A stretch of DNA of 64,000 nucleotides from Schistocephalus solidus (GCA_017591395.1 WEDG01004982.1:248001-312000), one strand, 5' to 3'. Positions 11,141 to 21,404 are shown, counted from the first letter of the stretch. Numbers and translations: made by a program. The notes: a model not told the origin generated them from the sequence alone.

Positions 11141-11447
11141 GATAATGTGGAACCGACAAAGAACAAGGGAGACCGGAATGGCCATTTCTGGCTTATAAGC
11201 CGTCATCAGCCAGTCATACCCAATCCCAAAGTTTGGAACACCTGGGATTCGAACCCGCAACCTTTGGTAATTGAGTCGAACGCTCTACCATTGAGCCACG
11301 GGCTCGTTGCTTTGTCGGTTGCGATCGGGAATATGATGATAGTGTGCGGCTCACCGATCTGCTTAAGGAACAATTATGTTCCGTTGTGCCCTGGAACTCA
11401 GACAAGAGCTCTCACAGGCGGTCGCATAGCGACGTGTAGCATATGTT
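11141..11447 (-). mobile_element. Ribozyme SINE, tandem unit 1
   Basis: This 307-bp unit is read on the - strand. It has a ~140-bp leader, a tRNA-like head with intact A box (TGGCTCAATGG) and perfect B box (GGTTCGAATCC), a short linker, a hammerhead ribozyme (11171-11215) and a tail ending in GTCTTTGTCGGTTCC. It repeats head to tail with unit 2. The arrangement of pol III promoter plus hammerhead in tandem units is that of schistosome SM-alpha, where transcripts self-cleave. Activity here is inferred from structure only. Confidence 0.8.
11171..11215 (-). ncRNA. Hammerhead ribozyme, SINE copy 1
   Basis: On the - strand: stem I GACTGG/CCGGTC (6 bp, one G-U), core CTGATGA, stem II GGCT-TATA-AGCC, core GAAA, then ATGGCCAT and T before the cleavage position. 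All conserved core bases are present. Stem III alone is only two pairs with a GGCC loop. ATGGCCAT is self-complementary, so two molecules could share a longer stem III, as proposed for other hammerheads with short stem III. Outside stem I, GGG/CCC can pair beyond a small internal loop. Confidence 0.8.
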
Positions 11448-11752
11448 GATAATGTTGAACCGACACAGACAAGGGAGACCGGAATGGCCATTTCTGACTT
11501 ATTAGCCGTCATCAGCCAGTCACACCCGATCCCAAGTTTGGAACACCTGGGATTTGAACCCGCAACCTTTGGTAATTGAGTCGAACGCTCTACCATTGAG
11601 CCACGGGCTCGTTGCTTTGTCGGTTGCGATCGGGAATATGATGATAGTGTGCGGCCCACCGATCTGCTTAAGGAACAATTATGTTCCGTTGTGCCCTGGA
11701 ACTCAGACAAGAGCCCTCACAGGCGGTCGCATGGCGACGTGTAGCATATGTT
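11448..11752 (-). mobile_element. Ribozyme SINE, tandem unit 2
   Basis: A 305-bp unit nearly identical to unit 1, with intact A and B boxes. It is joined head to tail to its neighbours at ...CATATG|TTG-type junctions. The leader contains the hairpin-forming GGAACATAATTGTTCC. The high identity between units suggests recent amplification. Confidence 0.8.
11477..11521 (-). ncRNA. Hammerhead ribozyme, SINE copy 2
   Basis: Same 45-nt layout as copy 1. A change in stem II (AGCC to AGTC) replaces a G-C pair by G-U, so pairing is kept. All core bases CTGATGA and GAAA are present. Confidence 0.78.
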
Positions 11753-11869
11753 GGTAATGTGGAACCGACAAAGACAAGGGAGACCGGAATGGCCATTTCT
11801 GGCTTATTAGCCGTCATCAGCCAGTCATACCCGATCCCAAGTTTGGAACACCTGGGATTCGAACCCGTG
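11753..11869 (-). mobile_element. Ribozyme SINE, unit 3 (truncated)
   Basis: This matches the 3' part of units 1 and 2 on the - strand (tail, hammerhead, B box) and stops within the tRNA head at GAACCCG. There the sequence flips to an oppositely oriented copy. Confidence 0.75.
11782..11826 (-). ncRNA. Hammerhead ribozyme, SINE copy 3
   Basis: Identical layout to copy 1, with stem II GGCT-AATA-AGCC, intact CTGATGA and GAAA, and stem I GACTGG/CCGGTC. It starts 305 bp after copy 2. Confidence 0.78.
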
Positions 11870-11975
11870 GCTCAATGGTAGAGCGTTCGACTCAATTTCC
11901 AAATGTTGCGGGTTCGAATCCCAGGTGTTCCAAACTTGGGATTGGGTGTGACTGGCTGATGACGGCTAATAAACC
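11870..11975 (+). mobile_element. Ribozyme SINE, inverted truncated copy
   Basis: This is a + strand copy starting at the A box (TGGCTCAATGGTAGAGCG) with a perfect B box. It ends inside hammerhead stem II (CTGATGACGGCTAATAA), where an AT-rich stretch follows, so the ribozyme is incomplete. It forms a ~64-bp-arm inverted repeat with unit 3 (11804-11868 versus 11909-11972). Confidence 0.75.
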
Positions 11976-12247
11976 ATATATATATGCATAGCTCGTACTC
12001 ACATATTGATATACTCCTAGCTCTGTCATTGTAAGCCTGCCAATTAAATCCGTTATTATCCACGTGGACATTTACGTCTTTAAAGTAATTTCCTAATGTC
12101 TGGAAGAGATATTACTCATAATTGCACATACGGTACTTAAAAAATGCAAACTAGGGAAATAAATTGGTCCTGCAGACGAGATGACCACGTAAATGGTCAT
12201 TCGGTTCTACCCTGCTTCCGTTATCAGCAGTTCACTTTGCTTTCTAG

Positions 12248-13137
12248 GGGGTGTCTGCTGGGAGCTGGCATCAATAATGGCACCCGTGTTGGACGCAGAA
12301 AGAATGCCACCCGGGAAAGCACTTCTACCTTGAAGGCCTGGTTGCAGGAACACATTAAGAACCCCTATCCCACAAAAGGCGAGAAGATAATGTTAGCCAT
12401 AATTACCAAAATGACCCTAACCCAGGTATCCACTTGGTTCGCCAACGCCCGACGTCGACTGAAAAAGGAGAATAGGATTACTTGGGCTCCACGTAATCGC
12501 ACTGAAGAGTCCGATGACCTGGACGATAGAAAATTCGGCAGAACGAGTTCCGATGATAGCCAGAAGGGCACCGGCGGAGACGCCGGTTCCTTTAAGGCCG
12601 AACACCCTCACAAGATCTTCGCCGAAGCAATGGTTGAAGTTGGAGAGGATGATGAAATAGAGGAGGATGATGATGATGATGAGGAGGAGGAGGATGGGGA
12701 GGAGGGAGATGAAGATGGAGAGGGAGACTATGGGGACGAGAAGGAGAAGATCCCTCAGAAGGACATAACCAGCACCGTTTCTGACACTGACGGTGTCCCA
12801 GCCTATCAGACCGCAGTGGAAGAAAACCAGACAGGCTATAATATGAGCGGCCCACCTTATTCCTTCTCTTGTGGATATGCAGACGACGGTGGTGATCCAG
12901 GCAGTTCTTTGCCACGTGAGGCGAGCCAGCAGCAAAGTCTCTGTCAGTCAAACACGTTGCATTGGTTCAGCACAGGAAGTCTAGGCGGTCAAATAAGTCT
13001 GCCTCAACGGCCCCAGACCTACACAGAGGGCCCCGATCCTCACCCGAGGGTCTGTCTTCGCGATGCGTATGTCACCGCACCACAGACATTTCCCGTACTG
13101 CCCGAGGCCAGCTCCTTAGCATTAATGAATAGCCCAG
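12248..13137 (+). CDS. irx: Iroquois-class TALE homeodomain exon
   Basis: Acceptor TTTGCTTTCTAG ends at 12247 and donor CCCAG|GTAAGT begins at 13138. The exon opens in the phase left by 1482-2596. About 15 residues in comes a TALE homeodomain: [59 protein letters not shown], with the three-residue loop extension (PYP) and the WFANARRR recognition helix. [20 protein letters not shown] is near-diagnostic of Iroquois proteins, which are DNA-binding transcription factors used in patterning. An acidic Asp/Glu run (about 12650-12745) follows, as in other Iroquois proteins, then a Ser/Gln-rich region. The exon ends with one base of a codon. The ORF start at 12144 lies in the intron and is not the start. 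Reverse-strand ORFs here are shadows. Confidence 0.93.
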
Positions 13138-13292
13138 GTAAGTGCATCAGTCGGCAAGTACGTATTGTCTTATTTTTTGATCCGATTTAAATAAGTAAAC
13201 TGCTGTTAGTTGATGAAGGGAATGGGACGACTAATTAAGTAAGGTAACACCAAAATTGCTCATCGATAGGTTACAATGGTAGATCCTCAGAA

Positions 13293-13337
13293 GAACAAGA
13301 AGAAGAAGAAGAAGAAGAAGAAGAAGAAGAAGACGAA
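13293..13337. repeat. (AAG)n microsatellite
   Basis: About fifteen GAA/AAG units immediately left of the PLE terminal repeat. The polylysine reading is an artefact. Confidence 0.9.
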
Positions 13338-13361
13338 GAGTCGATCACTGGAACATGGTGT

Positions 13362-13415
13362 TTATTGGCCGGACGTTTCGGATTCTCTCTCGAACCCATC
13401 AGAGACAGTTGCAGA
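13362..13415 (-). ncRNA. PLE-type hammerhead-like motif (left arm)
   Basis: Reverse complement of the 14178-14222 motif with a few changes (ACGTCC in place of ACGTCA). It has the same CTGATGG, stem II and GAAAC layout. Confidence 0.5.
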
Positions 13416-14177
13416 AAAGGGTATTTTGGGCACAAGGTGCGCAGTATTTATAGGGCATAATCGCCCTGGCCATCACAGGCCTACTATCGTTGGCAGTCCT
13501 AGCGTTTTATCTCTGGGGGTCGTAGTTGATGCGATGATTGCTGCTTGGTCCATACCCGAGTCGTTAATGGCCATGATCTCACCACCATTGCCAATTCTTG
13601 GCTTGACGATCACTCGGCAATGGGGCTCGCTGTCACCGGAACTACTGGTCATCCGCACCCTTCGCGCGCGACTAGCAATTTTGCCCAGGCAAAATCGCAA
13701 CACAGAATACGGAGCCGTGAGGTTATCACGCTTATTTATCGACTTCGTGTCAGTGAACCATGACCCCCGCAGTTCACGGCTCATGCGGTTGTCAACTCTG
13801 GCGAGAATTTGGCCTAATAAAACTGGAAGGTGTGGCCAGGTCCCATCGCATGAGCCATGACAGGAAATTTAGTGGCCTTTCTCCTCAATGCTGCCGCGTG
13901 CTCGGTCATTCGCGTGCTGAGTAGTCTCCCAGTTTCTCCGATGTAGTTGCTTTGTTCACAACTGCAGCAGATTTGGCAAACGACTCCAGACGTTTCTTGT
14001 GGTGGTGGTGGCAGATCTTTCACCCTCATTTTTTAGCGCCTGATAGTTGCCTGTGGTCGGTGGGTAACTCCAACTCCATGTGATGTGAGAAGGCAACCAA
14101 CGGCTTCCGAGAAGTTCTTCGCGTACGCTATCACTCGCCACCGTACGCACCTTGTGCCCCGGCTACCCTTTTCTCAA

Positions 14178-14222
14178 ACTGTCTCTGATGGGTTCGAGAG
14201 AGAATCCGAAACGTCAGGCCAA
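14178..14222 (+). ncRNA. PLE-type minimal hammerhead motif (right arm)
   Basis: On the + strand: GTCT, core CTGATGG, stem II GGGTTC-loop-GAATCC (sharing the last G of the core), then GAAACGTC followed by AGGC, which pairs with GTCT (stem I). Only the ninth core base (A to G) departs from CTGATGA. Stem III is two pairs (AC/GT), the short form known from PLE hammerheads. Confidence 0.6.
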
Positions 14223-14570
14223 TAAACACCATGTTCCAGTGATTGTCCCTTCTTCTGAACTACTTCATGGAGCTCACCTCTTCGCTTCTATCAGTAATGG
14301 TAGACCCTGTCCACATCCTTTCGTATCTTAGAAAGCTCTATCATCCCGCTGAGTTTATTTATGTATCCTGCAAGCTTGTTTTTTCATTCGGATGTTTTTT
14401 CGATATTTCCCGATTTAGCTTCACCTTCAGCTCCACTTCCGGAACTGCACCCAGGCTATGTTCGTGCATATACCTCGATTATACTTGACATTACCGATAG
14501 AAGTGAATATATGAATTAGAGGGGGCATTTCAGAAATAGAAGACGAGACGATCGTAGGAACAAGAAGTGT

Positions 14571-14608
14571 ATTGACCTGATGTTTTGGATCCTCATCAGA
14601 GAAAGTCC
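14571..14608 (-). ncRNA. Decayed PLE hammerhead-like motif
   Basis: Reverse strand reads CTGATGAGGATCCAAAACAT, then CAGG. The core CTGATGA is intact, stem II has collapsed to a loopless GGATCC, and GAAA is AAAA. Flanking phrases match the other PLE terminal repeats. Inactive. Confidence 0.4.
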
Positions 14609-14696
14609 CAGATAAGGGTACTGGGAGCCCAACGAGCGCAGTATTCGTTGGATACAGTTGATTGCCACCGACAGTTCGACCGTTGTCTTCGACGGG

Positions 14697-14870
14697 GTCC
14701 AAGGTTGTTCCACCGCATCGTGGTGCAGGGATGGGGACTTGCGCATGAATTAATTTTAAGTGATAGTAGACCTTCATTGCATCTATAATACTCTCTCTTC
14801 TCTCAACCAATTGTGCACGGTGTCAAAATAGAGTCAAGAAACCGGAGGCGGGAGAGGGCGCAGCTCACTG
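14697..14870. mobile_element. Copy of the ~200-bp dispersed element
   Basis: It shares GTGCAGGGATGGGGA-, ATAGTAGAC- and AGAGTCAAGAA-type phrases with 5414-5611 in the same order. Non-coding. Confidence 0.5.
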
Positions 14871-14999
14871 GCGCAGCGTGACCCTGCACATACGCGGGCA
14901 ACCACACCGCCCTCCTGGTGCAGAATTTGTTATAGGAGCATATCCCGAATAGCGCCTGTCGGACCCTGATCTAGCCCCCTTTTGGTCCAGCGCATCTAC

Positions 15000-15480
15000 C
15001 ACGCGGCCGGTTTAGGGCACACCACAGGCCTACATAAGTAGCAACGTTTGCGTTCATCGCTGGGTCGTAGCTGATACGATGATGGCTTGTTAGTCCACAC
15101 CCGAGTTGCTAATGGCCGTGATTTAATCACCGTTATTGATTCTTAGCGTGACGATTACCTGACAATTAAGCTGGTTGTTAACATAGTTGTTTGTCACCCA
15201 CGCCCTCTCTGTGTGGCGAATTACTCTCCCCTGGAACATTTTCAGCAGATGAGATGTCAGTGCGCTTAATAGACTACGGGCTGAAATACGCTGACTCAAG
15301 CAACTCGCAGCACACGCGGTAGTCACCTCTTGTAACCATTTCGACCTCATAAAGACCGAAGGTAAGGCTGGGTCCCATCGAATGAGTGACGAACTGGTAG
15401 TTAGCGTCGTTCGGCCTCATTGTTGCTGCATGTTCGGTCATTCGCGTCTGGAGTAATCTTCCAGTTTCTCTTGTTCTCGC
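15000..15480 (-). pseudogene. Decayed PLE C-terminal fragment
   Basis: This aligns block by block with 13510-13945. GGGTCGTAGCTGATACGATG matches GGGTCGTAGTTGATGCGATG, CTAATGGCCGTGAT matches TTAATGGCCATGAT, and the endonuclease part at 15365-15475 matches 13825-13945. It has many substitutions and no open frame. It is a second, older insertion of the same PLE lineage in this intron. Confidence 0.65.
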
Positions 15481-15830
15481 GATCGCATACTTGACTACTT
15501 TCTACCTAGATCCACTCACAATGATTGTGCGGACCTTGATTGCACTAGGAAAAAGAGGCAGGGAGTTCAAAAGCTCTTGCGATTACCTACGTGCAAAAGA
15601 AATTAAGGAGCGGACGTCGTTTGATAAGTTATTAATAGCTGGAAGGTTTATCGCACCTTCCGGAAGGTTGTTGTTTGGCAAAAAAGTCTGCACCTTCGAA
15701 TTTTGAGACTGAGTTCTGCAGACGGGTAGAATCTATTCATGTCTTATTGTAATCCATATACCTGTCCATCAAACTGCTACTAAATTCCGTGGATTCTAAA
15801 TTTAACAATAATTGTTTGTTTCTGATTAAG

Positions 15831-16450
15831 GGGGTGAATGTCTCCAACAGGAGCTCCTGAGCATAAGGAATCGTTTTTCAAAGCCAGCTTGGACATGGAA
15901 TAGTATTATGCAAGCTCCCACTCTGCAAAGGGAGCTGGCACAAAATCACCACCAACAGCAACAGGCAGGAGACAATGAATTTACTGACAGAGTGCCAATA
16001 CTTGAAAATTATTCGGCTCTTAATTCCACTTTCGCATCCAGAAACACTGGTTGCCCTAACACACGAACAGCCGGCTCCCATGATCCTCAATTTTACGAGG
16101 AGGCCATCAACAGTCACCATTTAAATATGCAGACAAATCTATTTTCTTCAGAGGACAATTCACATCAGAGTGAGGTAGAACAGGAGAGGATGACTGAAGA
16201 GAGCATCAAAAGAGGCTACTCTACTACATATGCGTGTGCGGACTCGGATCACGAGGACCCATCCGCAAGCGGCTGGAACCCCGTCGAGACTGGATTCGTT
16301 CCAACACTGCGTCAACCTGCTCCACTCGATGAGGTCAACAGATCAGCCGTTGCTACAATCTCTGCCCTGTTCTCCTTCTCCCCTTCCGTCTCCTCCTCCT
16401 CCTCCTCCTCCTCCTCCTCCTCCTCATCCTCCAGCTCCTCTTCCTCTTAA
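15831..16450 (+). CDS. irx: Iroquois-class homeobox gene, C-terminal exon
   Basis: The frame joins exon 13137 in phase and runs 206 residues to TAA at 16448-16450. It begins GGECLQQELLSIRNRFSKPA and contains a Gln run (HHQQQQ), acidic and Asn/Ser-rich stretches, and a C-terminal polyserine run encoded by repeated TCC (16390-16445). The ATG at 15908 is internal. Assembled with the other two exons the protein is about 865 residues or more, longer than vertebrate Iroquois proteins (roughly 450-550), mainly through low-complexity regions. No second Iroquois-specific motif is certain here. Linkage, phase and composition support the call. A possible polyadenylation signal (AATAAA near 17250) lies 800 bp downstream. 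Confidence 0.65.
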
Positions 16451-19329
16451 AATTCTTCCTCCTCTGCCTCTTCACTAAGACCCACTGCGTGAAGTCTACC
16501 AAACGTCCTTCCCGAGACCTGTGTTTCTAGCTGGCTGAAGACTTATCGAAGGCCAGTAACTACGCGTTTCTGTCTTTTTTTCTTCGTGTGCAGGCTCTCC
16601 CTCTCTATGCTACGAGATGAGCGCTGTGGAAACCTGATTGGAAACCCGTGGCATGAAACTCCGTCTTTGCTCTTTTGTAAATAGGTCTTGTAATTGTGAT
16701 TAAAAACGCGGGAGATTCTGATGCTCAAAGTATGACTGAATGCAGTATTCTGGTAAACATAAAGACAGGTAAGTCTGAATAACAAATCACGGGCGAAAAT
16801 TGCTGAATGAAGTTAACACAGAGACTTTCATCGAGACTCTGCACCAGTGCTTACAGATAAAAAACCGCACCCAGCCTTGCAATCGGACTAGATCGGTGAA
16901 TATCATTACACGTCCCTTCAAATAGTACCTATAGCAGCAAAGGAATTCTGAGACCACGTTATGAGCGGCGGAGCGCTGGCTCAGCTACCAACTTCTTTCG
17001 GGGTTGCACCTTCGAAGGTCAGGATTGTTTTTCTAACCTCTGTGGTTCATCCCAGTGATCAATCTCGTGAAACTGCAACCAAAAATCCGATAACGGGCTT
17101 TCAATTATAAGCGAAAATTTAAGAGAGGTTGTAATATTTGTCAGCATGCAGGATACTCACAAGATATTTCAGTCATAAAAGAACCTTTAAGGAGTATGCA
17201 TTTTTTATCGATTTTCGAAATCCTTTTTGGAATTCACCTATATTTCATAGAATAAAATTACAAAATATTCTGTCTTATTTGGTGGCAACTCCGCTATTCT
17301 TCCTATTTTAGGCTCCAAGAAAGAAGTTGGTTTGGTTTTAATAAAATTCAACGATGAGCTTTTTAAGATCATGACATGTTCATTAAAATAATCTCGTATC
17401 CGTTCATTTATTAATGCTCCTGAAAAATTATGCAACATAGACCATATATATTATAAACCTTTAAGGACGCCAAATGGCATCTTGTTATCGGGAAAGCTAA
17501 ATGCATATTTTTTATCACCTCGAAAGTTGACAGTTTTTAGAGTGTAAATTCTGAACGTAAATATCACGATCTTTCGAGCTCAAAGTTATTCGCTAATTTC
17601 AAACAGTATGCGGGAGACCAAATTTTATCCTTTCTTTGCGCATAAAATATGAATACGACGCCATCTGTTACCCAATGAAACAAGATATTTATGCACACAT
17701 TTTATATAAAATATTTTTGAATTTTAAATGCACTGAAAGTCCATCGAAAAAGCAATACGCAGTTATTTTTCCATGGGATGTGCTTTTCGCAGTCAACAGA
17801 AACAAAATGCACTCATTGTTATGATCTTGCCTCAAGCCTTGATGGTCACTGTCCAGCAACTTGATCGAATCCCCAAAGGAAAACTCAACAGCAAGGGCGG
17901 AAGAGTAGAAGTCTATGGATATCTTATTACAGCGTATTTAAGGCAAAAAGAAGTGCGAGTATTAACAAGGTGTGGCTGCTATTGGACCAATCCGATAGTG
18001 TCCTTGAGGATAAAGCAACTCAACTGGCCTTCTGACTTATCCGAATAATTGAGTAGAGCACTAATCCCTGTCGGCAGCTTGCGCGATATCACCATGCGCA
18101 CGGCCTGTGGGTGGATTGATAGTGCAGCGTGGGAAAGAGTCTTCAGGGCTGCGGTGAGTGAATCTGTTAGGATGGCTCCTCCTAATACTCACAAGCTGAC
18201 GTCCGGGTATGATGGAAATATCTTAGGCTTATGCTGCGTGATAATCAATCTCAAAACCCCACTTCAGTAATCCTTCCTACTAGAAAGGGTATTTCAAAAT
18301 TGCGGTTAACATTTCATAAATGCAGTCACTGATTGGGCTTCTAAACTAACTGAGACCAATGTAAGAGACAGCTGAAACTAAGGACCTTAAAAGGTTTGAA
18401 AACATAAAAGATGCTTGCCCACAGATCCTGCTTCAGTTTATAAAGTAAAGGGTCTAACAAGTGAGCTGGCGATTAGTTTAAAGAGGCTACATTGGATCCG
18501 AGCGAAGCGAATTATATGGAAATTCAATAGATTAAGGCTGTAACAAAAGGTGATGTTATCATACGCAAAAGAAACAATACACGTATGCGCTAACGCAAAA
18601 TTTGGCAGCTATTGCAAAAAATAGGCCACTTCTCCGTAAAATGACGAACAAATGAGGAAAAAATGCATACCAGCAATAACCAAACCCGTGTTCTTAAGTT
18701 TCACTAATTTATAGACATATCTACCACAATATTCTGACTGAACGAGTACTTTATGCCCAATGGTTGGTAATGAGCTATTTGCTGCTTTTTAAATATGAAA
18801 AAATTTCAGGTTAATGTGTCCGGTGATTTATGATTCGACCTATCCATATCTACGACGAACATTTGCAATCAGTCTGCTTCCACTTTACCATGAGGAGTTC
18901 AATCAATTAACTTCAACTCAAGTCTAAAATTCATAGTCAGTTCGTCAACTATTAGTTAGTGTTGTTCGTTATAAACCCTCTGCAGGGAACCTAACAGAAC
19001 ACTCATTTCGCTTTCTTAATGTAACTTCGTCTATACGAAATTGCATAAATACAGCTGACGTACATATAAGCATGAAAAATATTCCTACATTTGCAACCTG
19101 ACTTTTTGCTGGAGGGCTTCCTGATCATCTTTAAAAACACATTCGGAAAAATGCATTATTAAGTGCTTTTGTGAAGTTTTTTTTGAATTTTGTCTTCATG
19201 AACATTTAGAGATTCTCCCGAAATGACTTCGCGCTGCATGTAAGGTGTTAAACATGTTTCATAACTCCTGCAATAATTTATTAGCCCCAGATATCCTCCC
19301 TAGGTTTACGAACGGCGTTAGGAATGGCT
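16451..19329. other. AT-rich intergenic DNA
   Basis: This follows the homeobox gene stop codon. Only short ORFs without recognisable domains are present, and the first part is presumably 3' UTR. No RNA gene or repeat was recognised. Confidence 0.5.
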
Positions 19330-19945
19330 GAAACGTACAGTGTGCGACCTAAATCATACAACATGCCGAAATTTAAAAAAAGATTGATAATCACTCGCAA
19401 ACCGACATCAACACATGTACCAAATCTTTGAAATATTAATGAAAACCTAAAGTGAATTTAAAACTTAAGGGAAATGTGAAAAAACTTTTTATTTTGGTCA
19501 GAGATACTAAATTTTTGAAAAAGCGGCAACTTTTGAAAATGTGAAAAATCACTGTAAATGCGACAAATAAAATTAAAAATAATTGTCAGGCAATAGCGTA
19601 AGCATACCATTTTGTGCACTTTAAATGAAGTATCCTTTCGTCAACTTTCTTTATTGGTATTACTGATAACACAATGTACAAAAACTATGGACTTTGCTCT
19701 GTGATATTAAATAGCATAGAAAATGTCCTGGATGTCAGGCAACATCCGATTTTGCCCAAACCTCGCCTATTTTCTTTTGATACGTAAGATTAAACTTGTA
19801 GTGTTCCTAAGGAAAAGGCTTTCCAATCCTCAAATCCACTCAACAAACCAAAATAACAAGACCAAATGTACGCTTAAATACTCACTCAACGTTTGAACAC
19901 GAATTGCATGCGTTAGGTCACCTATTGTAGGTCACGATTAGAAAG
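19330..19945 (+). repeat. Segmental duplicate of 4015-5690 (uninterrupted copy)
   Basis: This carries the same blocks as the 4-5.7 kb copy but is shorter. At 19879-19883 it has a single TACTC where the other copy carries a 198-bp insertion, so it serves as the empty site. Confidence 0.65.
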
Positions 19946-21404
19946 CAGCGTGCATTAATCGAGGCAAACTTTAGAGTTCTAGGTGTCAGTAAGTTATAAG
20001 GCGTTTCAAAAACCAGAACAATGCGCTTATCTGTCCGAGTTTTAAGGCAAGTCTTTACCAGAGACCCTTGCACCAGAGAAGCAAGTGGGGAAGTTAAAAA
20101 GAGCTATTCATCAAATCAACAGTCAACGTTACAAGTCTGCAGATGACCAGGCACGACCAGGTAAGCAAATGAGAAGTTAAAATGCCGGCTGACTGAAATC
20201 TCAAAAAATGCTCACTTGACAGCCACTATCTTAATATTTTGTACATTTTTCTCATTTTCCCAATTCAAACAGAATATAAAAACGAATCATCTGAAGAGAA
20301 AACTGCTAAAGTTATTTGAATGTGTAAGCATTTGATTCAGTTTCAATAAGTCACATCAAGTCAGGAAATGGCACTTATAATATAAAAACTCCCACTGTTA
20401 AACGGGTGTATTATTCTTGATTGAGCTGAATAATTCAAGTACAGATTTAACAAGAATTACTAAATTAAACTCTCATTCTGAGTAATTGTATCTCTTATAC
20501 CATAAAGAATCCAATAATATGAATTCTTTTATTGTCTCCGTACAATCTGGACCTTGGAAATAACAAGTAATGCGTAATTTTCTGTGTTTATAGTGCATTA
20601 GTAAACTCGTAGTGCTAAACGTCTCTAAATAGTAAAATGAGAACAATGCTACGTGTTTCCCGAGTTTCGATACACTTTATAATCCCTTTTTTGAATGGTT
20701 GACTTAACAAGTACAGTTTCACTAGGAGCCATATTTAGACACGTACAAAAATTTCTGGTTGGTTACTATCGTCTGAAGAACATTCCCTTTAAATACTCAA
20801 ATCCAGCGCTGGAGCATGCTCCTACGGTCGAGCATGCTACTCAGTCGTGCCTGCTTCCTTCGTTTTACTTTGAGCATGACGCTCGGTGTAGATTTTCGGG
20901 TAGAATCATAGTTTTCACACCTTTGCATTTATTTTATGGCCCACATAGTCTATCTCACGTTCATTATTTCAACAGAGTTTGGGAAAGAGCAAGCCTGTTC
21001 CTTTTCAGTATTAGAAAAATAGTATATCATGTGATGGAACCTTGGAAGTAGTAAACTTGTCTACATTTCAAAAGCTGGTCGCCGATCTGACAGCACGCAC
21101 TTACGGCATAATGTGCTTCTCGCTTAGACATACATTGTGATGTGCAGGCTGGTGTGCTCTACATCAGCTAAAGATGATCCTACAAGCAAAAGTTGAATTA
21201 AAATGAAGAGGCTTAAGCACCAAGTTGTACAGGGATGGCTTCACGTTCTCCTTGGTCAAAATACTGACTAGTTAATCACAGGCGTCAAACTTTACAACCT
21301 AGTTAACCAAATCATTAAATACACTTTTGAACCTCCGTAATCAAGCTTAAGGAATGTGAGGGTAATATACGCACACACATGTATATATGACATTGTTACC
21401 CTCG
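19946..21404. other. Gene-free AT-rich stretch
   Basis: The longest ORF (20695-21051) has no recognised domain. Within it, GAGCATGCTC-like palindromes recur at about 20813-20840 and a related GAGCATGAC at 20872. I see nothing else. Confidence 0.4.

Larger units (their letters stand above)
2597..12247 (+). other. Homeobox gene intron 1 (9.65 kb, repeat-filled)
   Basis: Bounded by GTAAGT at 2597 and TTTGCTTTCTAG ending at 12247. The phases on both sides agree (two bases left, one base supplied). Almost every identifiable feature inside is mobile: ribozyme SINEs, PLE tails, a ~200-bp dispersed element and simple repeats, listed separately. From 2597 to about 4000 I see no gene or repeat. About 5690-7040 has only short ORFs. 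Confidence 0.7.
13343..14243 (-). mobile_element. PLE tail between inverted ~100-bp terminal repeats
   Basis: The arms 13343-13442 and 14145-14243 are near-perfect reverse complements. Each carries the phrase TGGGTTCGAGAGAGAATCCG or its complement. Between them the - strand encodes a decayed PLE C-terminus: a GIY-YIG-like region at 13814-14029 (GVVCQICCSCEQSNYIGETG, RLLSTRMTEH) and the terminal motif SREL...KSINK...LTAPYSVL at about 13630-13780. RT motifs are absent. PLEs commonly have terminal repeats in direct or inverted orientation, so this looks like a 5'-truncated copy with an inverted end. Confidence 0.75.
13138..15830 (+). other. Homeobox gene intron 2
   Basis: GTAAGT at 13138 to a TTTCTGATTAAG acceptor at 15830. 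This acceptor is chosen because it alone supplies the two bases needed to keep the following Gln- and Ser-rich frame open. The stronger-looking CAACAG at 15850 would put the exon in a frame that stops at 15901. The intron holds PLE tails and hammerhead-like repeats. Confidence 0.6.

Noticed and set aside
11262..11306. Functional tRNA genes in the 11-kb array.
   Set aside because: The A and B boxes are good but the anticodon and acceptor stems do not pair, and each head is joined to a ribozyme and tail, so these are SINE heads.
12417..12951. Reverse-strand ORFs over the homeodomain and acidic exon, one with poly-Leu/Ile that looks like a membrane helix.
   Set aside because: Shadow of the GAT/GAG acidic run in the + strand Iroquois exon.
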